Below, in pieces: positions 1 through 10,303 of a stretch of 64,000 nt of DNA. The stretch is from Osmia lignaria lignaria (lineage: Eukaryota; Arthropoda; Insecta; Hymenoptera; Megachilidae): NCBI RefSeq assembly GCF_051020975.1, contig NW_027478165.1:526001-590000 (forward strand), read 5' to 3'. Made by a program: the position numbers and the translations under genes. How positions within the stretch are numbered: position 1 is the stretch's first letter; every line of letters starts with the position of its first letter. Under the pieces are notes generated by a model that was not told the DNA's origin, made no database searches, and was given only the letters and a program-made list of their open reading frames with translations.

Positions 1-61
1 TGTAGAGAATTAAGTTTCCTACTTTTTATGTTCTATGATATTTTTTGATCAGATGCGTAGT

Positions 62-69
62 TCTCGAGA
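62..69. other. TCTCGAGA palindrome (XhoI site) of subfamily A monomers
   Basis: An 8-bp perfect palindrome containing CTCGAG occurs at monomer positions 62-69 in subfamily A. Subfamily B has TTTTCGAGA here and loses the palindrome and the XhoI site. It is a practical diagnostic difference: digestion should give a 322-bp ladder with gaps at B monomers. No regulatory role can be claimed. Confidence 0.8.
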
Positions 70-198
70 TATATCAAGATATTTAAAAGTACCGAAGCCG
101 CACCAACATAATAGAGATACAGAAACACCGTGGCCCCTTTCTTTGAGATAACTCTGCACTATTGCGAGCTGTAAATGCCACGTCCAGCTTAGCTGTGC

Positions 199-222
199 AG
201 AAGAAGAACAACAAGAAGAAGA
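199..222. repeat. 24-bp purine-rich mirror repeat (one per monomer)
   Basis: Monomer positions 199-222 read AGAAGAAGAACA followed by its exact mirror image, so the strand reads the same in both directions. All bases are purines except two central cytosines. Homopurine mirror repeats are the classical substrate for intramolecular triplex (H-DNA); the two interruptions would weaken that. The element is present in nearly every monomer. Variants break the symmetry in specific subfamilies: GAGGAAG (for example 8250), AAGAATAAG (for example 31125), GAAGACC (2137) and a CAA deletion near 10835. No structure has been shown. Confidence 0.85.
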
Positions 223-449
223 AATATCTCGAAATATGTCCGTCAGGCGCCTTCCCTCGAGATAAATCTGCAAATATCTCGGAAACGAAGCGAGCTATGG
301 CAAAATGTTAAGAGACCTTTTTTGTAGAGAATTAAGTTTCCTACTTTTTATGTTCTATGATATTTTTTGATCGGATGCGTAGCTCTCGAGATATATCAAG
401 ATATTTAAAAGTTCCGAAGCCGCACCAACATAATAGAGATACAGAAACA

Positions 450-480
450 CCGTGGCCCCTTTCTTTGAGATAACTCTGCA
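450..480. repeat. Internal duplication inside the monomer, copy 1
   Basis: This stretch, from CCGTGGCCCC to TCTGCA, matches 562-594 in the same monomer. There are three mismatches and one 2-bp gap over about 31 bases. The match resumes downstream with GCGAGCT at 486-492 against 612-618, followed by GCAAATG against GGCAAAATG, after a roughly 12-bp length difference. The two copies lie about 112-114 bp apart, roughly a third of the unit. This suggests that the 322-bp unit grew from a shorter ancestral repeat. The pattern recurs in every monomer; only one is annotated here. Confidence 0.8.
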
Positions 481-561
481 CTATTGCGAGCTGCAAATGC
501 CACTTCCAGCTTAGCTGTGCAGAAGAAGAACAACAAGAAGAAGAAATATCTCGAAATATGT

Positions 562-594
562 CCGTCAGGCCCCTTCCCTTGAGATAAATCTGCA
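562..594. repeat. Internal duplication inside the monomer, copy 2
   Basis: Partner of 450-480. It has CA inserted after CCGT, then GGCCCCTT and TTGAGATAA in common with copy 1. A weaker third relative may be the segment after the TCTCGAGA palindrome (near 387-422). It shares GAGATA, ATC, AAxATAT and CGAAGC in the same order, but that alignment needs gaps and is less certain. Confidence 0.8.
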
Positions 595-3542
595 TATATC
601 TCGGAAACGAAGCGAGCTATGGCAAAATGTTGAGAGACCTTTTTTGTAGAGAATTAAGTTTTCTACTTTTTATGTTCTATGATATTTTTTGATCAGATGC
701 GTAGTTCTCGAGATATATCAAGATATTTAAAAGTTCCGAAGCCGCACCAACATAATAGAGATACAGAAACACCGTGGCCCCTTTCTTTGAGATAACTCGG
801 CACTACTGCGAGCTGGAAATGCCACTTCCAGTTTAGCTGTGCAGAAGAAGAACAACAAGAAGAAGAAATATCTCGAAATATGTCCGTCAGGCCCCTTCCC
901 TTGAGATAAATCTGCAAGTATCTTGGAAACGAAGCGAGCTATGGCAAAATGTTAAGAGACCTTTTTTGTAGAGAATTAAGTTTTCTACTTTTTATGTTCT
1001 ATGATATTTTTTGATCAGATGCGTAGTTCTCGAGATATATCAAGATATTTAAAAGTTCCGAAGCCGCACCAACATAATAGAGATACAGAAACACCGTGGC
1101 CCCTTTCTTTGAGATAACTCTGCACTATTGCGAGCTGCAAATGCCACTTCCAGCTTAGCTGTGCAGAAGAAGAACAACAAGAAGAAGAAATATCTCGAAA
1201 TATGTCCGTCAGGCCCCTTCCCTTGAGATAAATCTGCAAATATCTCGGAAACGAAGCGAGCTATGGCAAAATGTTAAGCGACTTTATTTGTAGAGAATTA
1301 AGTTTCCTACTTTTTACGTTCTATGATATTTTTTAATCAGATGCGTAGTTCTCGAGATATATAAAGATATTTTAAAGTCCCGAAGCCGCACCAACATAAT
1401 AGAGATACAGAAACACCGTGGCCCCTTTCTTCGAGATAACTCTGCACTATTGCGAGCTGCAAATGCCACTTCCAGCTTAGCTGTGCAGAAGAAGAACAAC
1501 AAGAAGAAGAAATATCTCGAAAAAAGTCCGTCAGGCCCCTTCCCTTGAGATAAATCTGCAAATATCTCGGAAACGAAGCGAGCTATGGCAAAATGTTAAG
1601 AGACCTTATTTGTAGAGAATTAAGTTTCCTACTTTTTATGTTCTATGATATTTTTTGATGAGATGCGTAGTTCTCGAGATATATCAAGATATTTAAAAGT
1701 ACCGAAGCCGCACCAACATAATAGAGATACAGAAACACCGTGGCCCCTTTCTTTGAGATAACTCTGCACTATTGCGAGCTGTAAATGCCACGTCCAGCTT
1801 AGCTGTGCAGAAGAAGAACAACAAGAAGAAGAAATATCTCGAAATATGTCCATCAGGCCCCTTCCCTCGAGATAAATCTGCAAATATCTCGGAAACGAAG
1901 CGAGCTATGGCAAAATGTTAAGAGACCTTTTTTGTAGAGAATTAAGTTTCCTACTTTTTATGTTCTATGATATTTTTTGATCGGATGCGTAGCTCTCGAG
2001 ATATATCAAGATATTTAAAAGTTCCGAAGCCGCACCAACATAATAGAGATACAGAAACACCGTGGCCCCTTTCTTTGAGATAACTCTGCACTACTGCGAG
2101 CTGCAAATGCCACTTCCAGCTTAGCTGTGCAGAAGAAGACCAACAAGAAGAAGAAATATCTCGAAATATGTCCGTCAGGCCCCTTCCCTTGAGATAAATC
2201 TGCAAATATCTCGGAAACGAAGCGAGCTATGGCAAAATGTTAAGAGACCTTATTTGTGGAGAATTAAGTTTCCTACTTTTTATGTTCTATGATATTATTT
2301 GATCAGATGCGTAGTTCTTGAGATATATCAAGATATTTAAAAGTTCCGATGCCGCACCAACATAATAGAGATACAGAAACACCGTGGCCCCTTTCTTTGA
2401 GATAACTCTGCACTATTGCGAGCTGCAAATGCCACTTCCAGCTTAGCTGTGCAGAAGAAGAACAACAAGAAGAAGAAATATCTCGAAATATGTCCGTCAG
2501 GCCCCTTCCCTTGAGATAAATCTGCATATATCAAGGAAACGAAGCGAGCTATGGCAAAATGTTGAGAGACCTTTTTTGTAGAGAATTAAGTTTTCTACTT
2601 TTTATGTTCTATGATATTTTTTGATCAGATGCGTAGTTCTCGAGATATATCAAGATATTTAAAAGTTCCGAAGCCGCACCAACATAATAGAGATACAGAA
2701 ACACCGTGGCCCCTTTCTTTGAGATAACTCGGCACTACTGCGAGCTGGAAATGCCACTTCCAGTTTAGCTGTGCAGAAGAAGAACAACAAGAAGAAGAAA
2801 TATCTCGAAATATGTCCGTCAGGCCCCTTCCCTTGAGATAAATCTGCAAGTATCTTGGAAACGAAGCGAGCTATGGCAAAATGTTAAGAGACCTTTTTTG
2901 TAGAGAATTAAGTTTCCTACTTTTTATGTTCTATGATATTTTTTGATCAGATGCGTAGTTCTCGAGATATATCAAGATATTTAAAAGTTCCGAAGCCGCA
3001 CCAACATAATAGAGATACAGAAACACCGTGGCCCCTTTCTTTGAGATAACTCTGCACTATTGCGAGCTGCAAATGCCACTTCCAGCTTAGCTGTGCAGAA
3101 GAAGAACAACAAGAAGAAGAAATATCTCGAAATATGTCCGTCAGGCCCCTTCCCTTGAGATAAATCTGCAAATATCTCGGAAACGAAGCGAGCTATGGCA
3201 AAATGTTAAGCGACTTTATTTGTAGAGAATTAAGTTTCCTACTTTTTACGTTCTATGATATTTTTTAATCAGATGCGTAGTTCTCGAGATATATAAAGAT
3301 ATTTTAAAGTTCCGAAGCCGCACCAACATAATAGAGATACAGAAACACCGTGGCCCCTTTCTTCGAGATAACTCTGCACTATTGCGAGCTGCAAATGCCA
3401 CTTCCAGCTTAGCTGTGCAGAAGAAGAACAACAAGAAGAAGAAATATCTCGAAAAATGTCCGTCAGGCCCCTTCCCTTGAGATAAATCTGCAAATATCTC
3501 GGAAACGAAGCGAGCTATGGCAAAATGTTAAGAGACCTTATT

Positions 3543-6440
3543 TGTAGAGAATTAAGTTTCCTACTTTTTATGTTCTATGATATTTTTTGATCAGATGCGT
3601 AGTTCTCGAGATATATCAAGATATTTAAAAGTACCGAAGCCGCACCAACATAATAGAGATACAGAAACACCGTGGCCCCTTTCTTTGAGATAACTCTGCA
3701 CTATTGCGAGCTGTAAATGCCACGTCCAGCTTAGCTGTGCAGAAGAAGAACAACAAGAAGAAGAAATATCTCGAAATATGTCCGTCAGGCGCCTTCCCTC
3801 GAGATAAATCTGCAAATATCTCGGAAACGAAGCGAGCTATGGCAAAATGTTAAGAGACCTTTTTTGTAGAGAATTAAGTTTCCTACTTTTTATGTTCTAT
3901 GATATTTTTTGATCGGATGCGTAGCTCTCGAGATATATCAAGATATTTAAAAGTTCCGAAGCCGCACCAACATAATAGAGATACAGAAACACCGTGGCCC
4001 CTTTCTTTGAGATAACTCTGCACTATTGCGAGCTGCAAATGCCACTTCCAGCTTAGCTGTGCAGAAGAAGAACAACAAGAAGAAGAAATATCTCGAAATA
4101 TGTCCGTCAGGCCCCTTCCCTTGAGATAAATCTGCATATATCTCGGAAACGAAGCGAGCTATGGCAAAATGTTGAGAGACCTTTTTTGTAGAGAATTAAG
4201 TTTTCTACTTTTTATGTTCTATGATATTTTTTGATCAGATGCGTAGTTCTCGAGATATATCAAGATATTTAAAAGTTCCGAAGCCGCACCAACATAATAG
4301 AGATACAGAAACACCGTGGCCCCTTTCTTTGAGATAACTCGGCACTACTGCGAGCTGGAAATGCCACTTCCAGTTTAGCTGTGCAGAAGAAGAACAACAA
4401 GAAGAAGAAATATCTCGAAATATGTCCGTCAGGCCCCTTCCCTTGAGATAAATCTGCAAGTATCTTGGAAACGAAGCGAGCTATGGCAAAATGTTAAGAG
4501 ACCTTTTTTGTAGAGAATTAAGTTTCCTACTTTTTATGTTCTATGATATTTTTTGATCAGATGCGTAGTTCTCGAGATATATCAAGATATTTAAAAGTTC
4601 CGAAGCCGCACCAACATAATAGAGATACAGAAACACCGTGGCCCCTTTCTTTGAGATAACTCTGCACTATTGCGAGCTGGAAATGCCACTTCCAGCTTAG
4701 CTGTGCAGAAGAAGAACAACAAGAAGAAGAAATATCTCGAAATATGTCCGTCAGGCCCCTTCCCTTGAGATAAATCTGCAAATATCTCGGAAACGAAGCG
4801 AGCTATGGCAAAATGTTAAGCGACTTTATTTGTAGAGAATTAAGTTTCCTACTTTTTACGTTCTATGATATTTTTTAATCAGATGCGTAGTTCTCGAGAT
4901 ATATAAAGATATTTTAAAGTTCCGAAGCCGCACCAACATAATAGAGATACAGAAACACCGTGGCCCCTTTCTTCGAGATAACTCTGCACTATTGCGAGCT
5001 GCAAATGCCACTTCCAGCTTAGCTGTGCAGAAGAAGAACAACAAGAAGAAGAAATATCTCGAAAAATGTCCGTCAGGCCCCTTCCCTTGAGATAAATCTG
5101 CAAATATCTCGGAAACGAAGCGAGCTATGGCAAAATGTTAAGAGACCTTATTTGTAGAGAATTAAGTTTCCTACTTTTTATGTTCTATGATATTTTTTGA
5201 TCAGATGCGTAGTTCTCGAGATATATCAAGATATTTAAAAGTACCGAAGCCGCACCAACATAATAGAGATACAGAAACACCGTGGCCCCTTTCTTTGAGA
5301 TAACTCTGCACTATTGCGAGCTGTAAATGCCACGTCCAGCTTAGCTGTGCAGAAGAAGAACAACAAGAAGAAGAAATATCTCGAAATATGTCCATCAGGC
5401 CCCTTCCCTCGAGATAAATCTGCAAATATCTCGGAAACGAAGCGAGCTATGGCAAAATGTTAAGAGACCTTTTTTGTAGAGAATTAAGTTTCCTACTTTT
5501 TATGTTCTATGATATTTTTTGATCGGATGCGTAGCTCTCGAGATATATCAAGATATTTAAAAGTTCCGAAGCCGCACCAACATAATAGAGATACAGAAAC
5601 ACCGTGGCCCCTTTCTTTGAGATAACTCTGCACTACTGCGAGCTGCAAATGCCACTTCCAGCTTAGCTGTGCAGAAGAAGACCAACAAGAAGAAGAAATA
5701 TCTCGAAATATGTCCGTCAGGCCCCTTCCCTTGAGATAAATCTGCAAATATCTCGGAAACGAAGCGAGCTATGGCAAAATGTTAAGAGACCTTATTTGTG
5801 GAGAATTAAGTTTCCTACTTTTTATGTTCTATGATATTATTTGATCAGATGCGTAGTTCTTGAGATATATCAAGATATTTAAAAGTTCCGATGCCGCACC
5901 AACATAATAGAGATACAGAAACACCGTGGCCCCTTTCTTTGAGATAACTCTGCACTATTGCGAGCTGCAAATGCCACTTCCAGCTTAGCTGTGCAGAAGA
6001 AGAACAACAAGAAGAAGAAATATCTCGAAATATGTCCGTCAGGCCCCTTCCCTTGAGATAAATCTGCATATATCTCGGAAGCGAAGCGAGCTATGGCAAA
6101 ATGTTGAGAGACCTTTTTTGTAGAGAATTAAGTTTTCTACTTTTTATGTTCTATGATATTTTTTGATCAGATGCGTAGTTCTCGAGATATATCAAGATAT
6201 TTAAAAGTTCCGAAGCCGCACCAACATAATAGAGATACAGAAACACCGTGGCCCCTTTCTTTGAGATAACTCGGCACTACTGCGAGCTGGAAATGCCACT
6301 TCCAGTTTAGCTGTGCAGAAGAAGAACAACAAGAAGAAGAAATATCTCGAAATATGTCCGTCAGGCCCCTTCCCTTGAGATAAATCTGCAAGTATCTTGG
6401 AAACGAAGCGAGCTATGGCAAAATGTTAAGAGACCTTATT
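3543..6440. repeat. 11-monomer HOR, copy 2, incomplete (9 monomers)
   Basis: Nine monomers repeat 1-2898 with only a handful of substitutions, for example CTGGAAATG near 4678 where copy 1 has CTGCAAATG. The series breaks after 6440. The expected tenth and eleventh monomers are replaced by a different pair that carries TCGAGAT and GAACTGTGCAC-type variants. Confidence 0.88.
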
Positions 6441-7084
6441 TGTAGAGAATTAAGTTTCCTACTTTTTATGTTCTATGATATTTTTTGATCAGATGCGTAG
6501 TTCTCGAGATATATCGAGATATTTAAAAGTTCCGAAGCCGCACCAACATAATAGAGATACAGAAACACCGTGGCCCCTTTCTTTGAGATAACTGTGCACT
6601 ATTGCGAGCTCCAAATGCCACTTCCAGCTTAGCTGTGCAGAAGAAGAACAACAAGAAGAAGAAATATCTCGAAATATGTCCGTCAGGCCCCTTCCCTTGA
6701 GATAAATCTGCAAATATCTCGGAAACGAAGCGAGCTATGGCAAAATGTTAAGAGACCTTTTTTGTAGAGAATTAAGTTTCCTACTTTTTATCTTCTATGA
6801 TATTTTCTGATCAGATTCGTAGTTCTCGAGATATATCAAGATATTTAAAAGTTCCGAAGCCGCACCAACATAATAGAGATACAGAAACACCGTGGCCCCT
6901 CTCTTTGAGATAACTCTGCACAATTGCGAGCTGCAAATGCCACTTCCAGCTTAGCTGTGCAGAAGAAGAACAACAAGAAGAAGAAATATCTCGAAATATG
7001 TCCGTCAGGCCCCTTCCCTTGAGATAAATCTGCAAATATCTCGGAAACGAAGAGAGCTATGGCAAAATGTTAAGAGACCTTTTT
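6441..7084. repeat. Two-monomer segment, copied again at 10626-11266
   Basis: The first monomer has CTCCAAATGCC and AACTGTGCAC. The second has TATCTTCTATG, TTTTCTGATC and GATTCGTAG. Both rare combinations occur again, in the same order, at 10626-11266. The offset is 4182 bp, that is 13 monomers minus the 4 bp lost through two intervening deletions. These are the last monomers before subfamily B first appears. Confidence 0.85.
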
Positions 7085-7108
7085 TGTAGAGAATTATGTT
7101 TCCTACAA
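7084..7108. repeat. Junction inverted repeat TTGTAG / CTACAA (subfamily B)
   Basis: At the start of subfamily B monomers TTGTAG (7084-7089) and CTACAA (7103-7108) can pair as a 6-bp stem around a 13-base loop. In subfamily A only GTAG/CTAC remains, because CTACAATTTA is replaced by CTACTTTTTA. The stem is short, and whether it forms is unknown. It recurs in about a quarter of the monomers. Confidence 0.55.
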
Positions 7109-9016
7109 TTTATGTTCTATGATATTTTTTGATCAGAAGCGTAGTTTTCGAGATATATCGAGATATTTAAAAGTTCCGAAGCCGGACCAACATAATAGAG
7201 ATACAGAAACACCGTGGCCCCTTTCTTTGAGATAACTCTGCACTAGTGCGAGCCGCAAATGCCACTTCCAGCTTAGCTGTGCAGAAGAAGAACAACAAGA
7301 AGAAGAAATATCTCGAAATATGTCCGTCAGGCCCCTTCCCTTGAGATAAATATGCAAATATCTCGGAAACGAAGCGAGCTGTGGCAAAATGTTAAGAGAC
7401 CGTTGTGGTAGAGAATTAAGTTTCCTACTTTTTATGTTCTATGATATTTTTTGATCAGACGCGTAGTTCTCGAGATATATCAAGATATTTAAAAGTTCCG
7501 AAGCCGCACCAACATAATAGAGATACAGAAACACCGTGGCCCCTTTCTTTGAGATAACTCTGCACTATTGCGAGCTGCAAATGCCACTTCCAGCTTAGCT
7601 GAGCAGAAGAAGAACAACAAGAAGAAGAAATATCTCGAAATATGTCCGTCAGGCCCCTTCCCTTGAGATAAATCTGCAAATATCTCGGAAACGAAGCGAG
7701 CTATGGCAAAATGTTAAGAGACCTTTTTTGTAGAGATTTATGTTTCCTACAATTTATGTTCTATGATATTTTTTGATCAGAAGCGTAGTTTTCGAGATAT
7801 ATCGAGATATTTAAAAGTTCCGAAGCCGCATCAACATAATAGAGATACAGAAACACCGTGGCCCCTTTCTTTGAGATAACTCTGCACTAGTGCGAGCCGC
7901 AAATGCCACTTCCAGCTTAGCTGTGCAGAAGAAGAACAACAAGAAGAAGAAATATCTCGAAATATGTCCGTCAGGCCCCTTCCCTTGAGATAAATATGCA
8001 AATATCTCGGAAACGAAGCGAGCTGTGGCAAAATGTTAAGAGACCGTTGTGGTAGAGAATTAAGTTTCCTACTTTTTATGTTCTATGATATTTTTTGATC
8101 AGACGCGTAGTTCTCGAGATATATCAAGATATTTAAAAGTTCCGAAGCCGCACCAACATAATAGAGATACAGAAACACCGTGGCCCCTTTCTGTGAGATA
8201 ACTCTGCAATATTGCGAGCTGCAAATGCCACTTCCAGCTTAGCTGTGCAGAGGAAGAACAACAAGAAGAAGAAATATCTCGAAATATGTCCGTCAGGCCA
8301 GTTCCTTTGAGCTGAATCTGCAAATATCTCGGAAACGAAGCGAGCTATGGCAAAATGTTAAGAGACCTTTTTTGTAGAGATTTATGTTTCCTACAATTTA
8401 TGTTCTATGATATTTTTTGATCAGAAGCGTAGTTTTCGAGATATATCGAGATATTTAAAAGTTCCGAAGCCGCATCAACATAATAGAGATACAGAAACAC
8501 CGTGGCCCCTTTCTTTGAGATAACTCTGCACTAGTGCGAGCCGCAAATGCCACTTCCAGCTTAGCTGTGCAGAAGAAGAACAACAAGAAGAAGAAATATC
8601 TCGAAATATGTCCGTCAGGCCCCTTCCCTTGAGATAAATATGCAAATATCTCGGAAACGAAGCGAGCTGTGGCAAAATGTTAAGAGACCGTTGTGGTAGA
8701 GAATTAAGTTTCCTACTTTTTATGTTCTATGATATTTTTTGATCAGACGCGTAGTTCTCGAGATATATCAAGATATTTAAAAGTTCCGAAGCCGCACCAA
8801 CATAATAGAGATACAGAAACACCGTGGCCCCTTTCTGTGAGATAACTCTGCAATATTGCGAGCTGCAAATGCCACTTCCAGCTTAGCTGTGCAGAGGAAG
8901 AACAACAAGAAGAAGAAATATCTCGAAATATGTCCGTCAGGCCAGTTCCTTTGAGCTGAATCTGCAAATATCTCGGAAACGAAGCGAGCTATGGCAAAAT
9001 GTTAAGAGACCTTTTT
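7085..9016. repeat. Three A/B dimers (644-bp HOR)
   Basis: A subfamily B monomer (CTACAATTTA, GAAGCGTAGTTTTCGAG, TCGAGAT, CTAGTGCGAGCCGC) alternates with a subfamily A monomer (GACGCGTAGTTCTCGAG, TCAAGAT). The dimers at 7729-8372 and 8373-9016 appear identical by eye, including the odd GAGATTTATG and GCATCAACA variants. The first dimer (7085-7728) reappears at 12555-13198. Subfamily B is not seen before 7085. Confidence 0.88.
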
Positions 9017-10303
9017 TGTAGAGAATTAAGTTTCCTACTTTTTATGTTCGATGATATTTTTTGATCAGATGCGTAGTTCTCGAGATATATCAAGATATTT
9101 AAAAGTTCCGAAGCTGCACCAACATAATAGAGGTACAGAAACACCGTGGCCTCTTTCTTTGAGATAACTCTGCACTATTGCGAGCTGCAAATGCCACTTC
9201 GAGCTTAGCTGTCAGAAGAAGAACAACAAGAAGAAGAAATATCTCGAAATATGTCCGTCAGACCCCTTCCCTTGAGATGAATCTGCAAATATCTCGGAAA
9301 CGAAGCGAGCTATGGCAAAATGTTAAGAGACCTTTTTTGTAGAGAATTAAGTTTCCTACTTTTTATGTTCTATGATATTTTTTGATCAGAAGCGTAGTTT
9401 TCGAGATATATCGAGATATTTAAAAGTTCCGAAGCCGCACCAACATAATAGAGATACAGAAACACCGTGGCCCCTTTCTTTGAGATAACTCTGCACTAGT
9501 GCGAGCCGCAAATGCCACTTCCAGCTTAGCTGTGCAGAAGAAGAACAACAGGAAGAAGAAATATCTCGAAATATGTCCGTCAGGCCCCTTCCCTTGAGAT
9601 AAATATGCAAATATCTCGGAAACGAAGCGAGCTGTGGCAAAATGTTAAGAGACCGTTGTGGTAGAGAATTAAGTTTCCTACTTTTTATGTTCTATGATAT
9701 TTTTTGATCAGACGCGTAGTTCTCGAGATATATCAAGATATTTAAAAGTTCCGAAGCCGCACCAACATAATAGAGATACAGAAACACCGTGGCCCCTTTC
9801 TGTGAGATAACTCTGCAATATTGCGAGCTGCAAATGCCACTTCCAGCTTAGCTGTGCAGAGGAAGAACAACAAGAAGAAGAAATATCTCGAAATATGTCC
9901 GTCAGGCCAGTTCCTTTGAGCTGAATCTGCAAATATCTCGGAAACGAAGCGAGCTATGGCAAAATGTTAAGAGACCTTTTTTGTAGAGAATTAAGTTTCC
10001 TACTTTTTATGTTCGATGATATTTTTTGATCAGATGCGTAGTTCTCGAGATATATCAAGATATTTAAAAGTTCCGAAGCTGCACCAACATAATAGAGGTA
10101 CAGAAACACCGTGGCCTCTTTCTTTGAGATAACTCTGCACTATTGCGAGCTGCAAATGCCACTTCGAGCTTAGCTGTGCAGAAGAAGAACAACAAGAAGA
10201 AGAAATATCTCGAAATATGTCCGTCAGACCCCTTCCCTTGAGATGAATCTGCAAATATCTCGGAAACGAAGCGAGCTATGGCAAAATGTTAAGAGACCTT
10301 TTT
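8373..10303. repeat. Trimer HOR, two copies (965 and 966 bp)
   Basis: Monomers at 8373, 8695 and 9017 match those at 9338, 9660 and 9982 in order. The third member carries CTGCACCAAC, GAGGTACAG and CACTTCGAGC in both. The first copy is 1 bp shorter because of a deletion near 9213. The first member of copy 2 has an A-type junction joined to a B-type palindrome region, so it is a recombinant. The block overlaps the preceding dimer series, showing growth from dimer to trimer. Confidence 0.85.
9212..9213. other. 1-bp deletion shifting monomer register
   Basis: The usual GCTGTGCAG reads GCTGTCAG here, so the monomer starting at 9017 is 321 bp. The sister monomer at 9982 lacks the deletion, so it arose after their duplication. 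Confidence 0.9.

Larger units (their letters stand above)
323..644. repeat. Representative satellite monomer (322 bp)
   Basis: This unit is close to consensus for most of its length and serves as a reference for numbering. In order it contains: an AT-rich junction with GTAG and CTAC arms (monomer positions 2-22); a TGATCA or TGATCG site (46-51); a TCTCGAGA palindrome followed by ATATATC (62-76); a TTCCGAAGCCG segment (90-100); the first copy of an internal duplication (128-158); CCACTTCCAGCTTAGCTG (178-195); a purine-rich mirror repeat (199-222); AATATCTCGAAATATG (223-238); the second copy of the internal duplication (240-272); and AATATCTCGGAAACGAAG (273-290), leading to a T-rich end. The choice of start is arbitrary, as for any tandem repeat. 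Because 322 equals 3 x 107 + 1, no frame can stay in register across monomers. Confidence 0.95.
1..3542. repeat. 11-monomer HOR, copy 1 (3542 bp)
   Basis: Eleven monomers whose private variants reappear in the same order 3542 bp (11 x 322) downstream. Markers include CACGTCCAG at about 180 and 1791, the CTGGAAATG/CAGTTTAGC monomers at 645 and 2577, GAAGACCAAC in the monomer at 1933, and the ACGTTCTATG/TTTTTTAATCAG monomers at 1289 and 3221. The block is a fusion of a 5-mer (1-1610) and a related 6-mer (1611-3542). Monomers 645, 967 and 1289 correspond to 2577, 2899 and 3221, 1932 bp apart. The left boundary may lie outside the window. Confidence 0.9.

Noticed and set aside
70..90. TATA-like promoter at GATATTTAAAAG
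   Set aside because: An AT-rich word in an AT-rich repeat, with no transcript or downstream gene to support it.
49..273. Minus-strand open frames of 74-87 codons, one per monomer, as protein genes
   Set aside because: They repeat every 322 bp, start at TTG rather than ATG, lie in a unit whose length is not a multiple of three, and accumulate mostly amino-acid-changing differences. They are by-products of the satellite. Longer versions arise only where GATCGG or AACAG removes the usual stop.
273..296. CENP-B box in the monomer
   Set aside because: The reverse strand has TTCGTTTCCGAG, which shares only the first few bases with the TTCGNNNNANNCGGG pattern. The required A and CGGG are missing.
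7085..7406. Subfamily B units as inserted transposon copies
   Set aside because: They are exactly monomer length, in phase, in the same orientation, and differ from A only by scattered substitutions. They have no terminal repeats or target-site duplications of their own.
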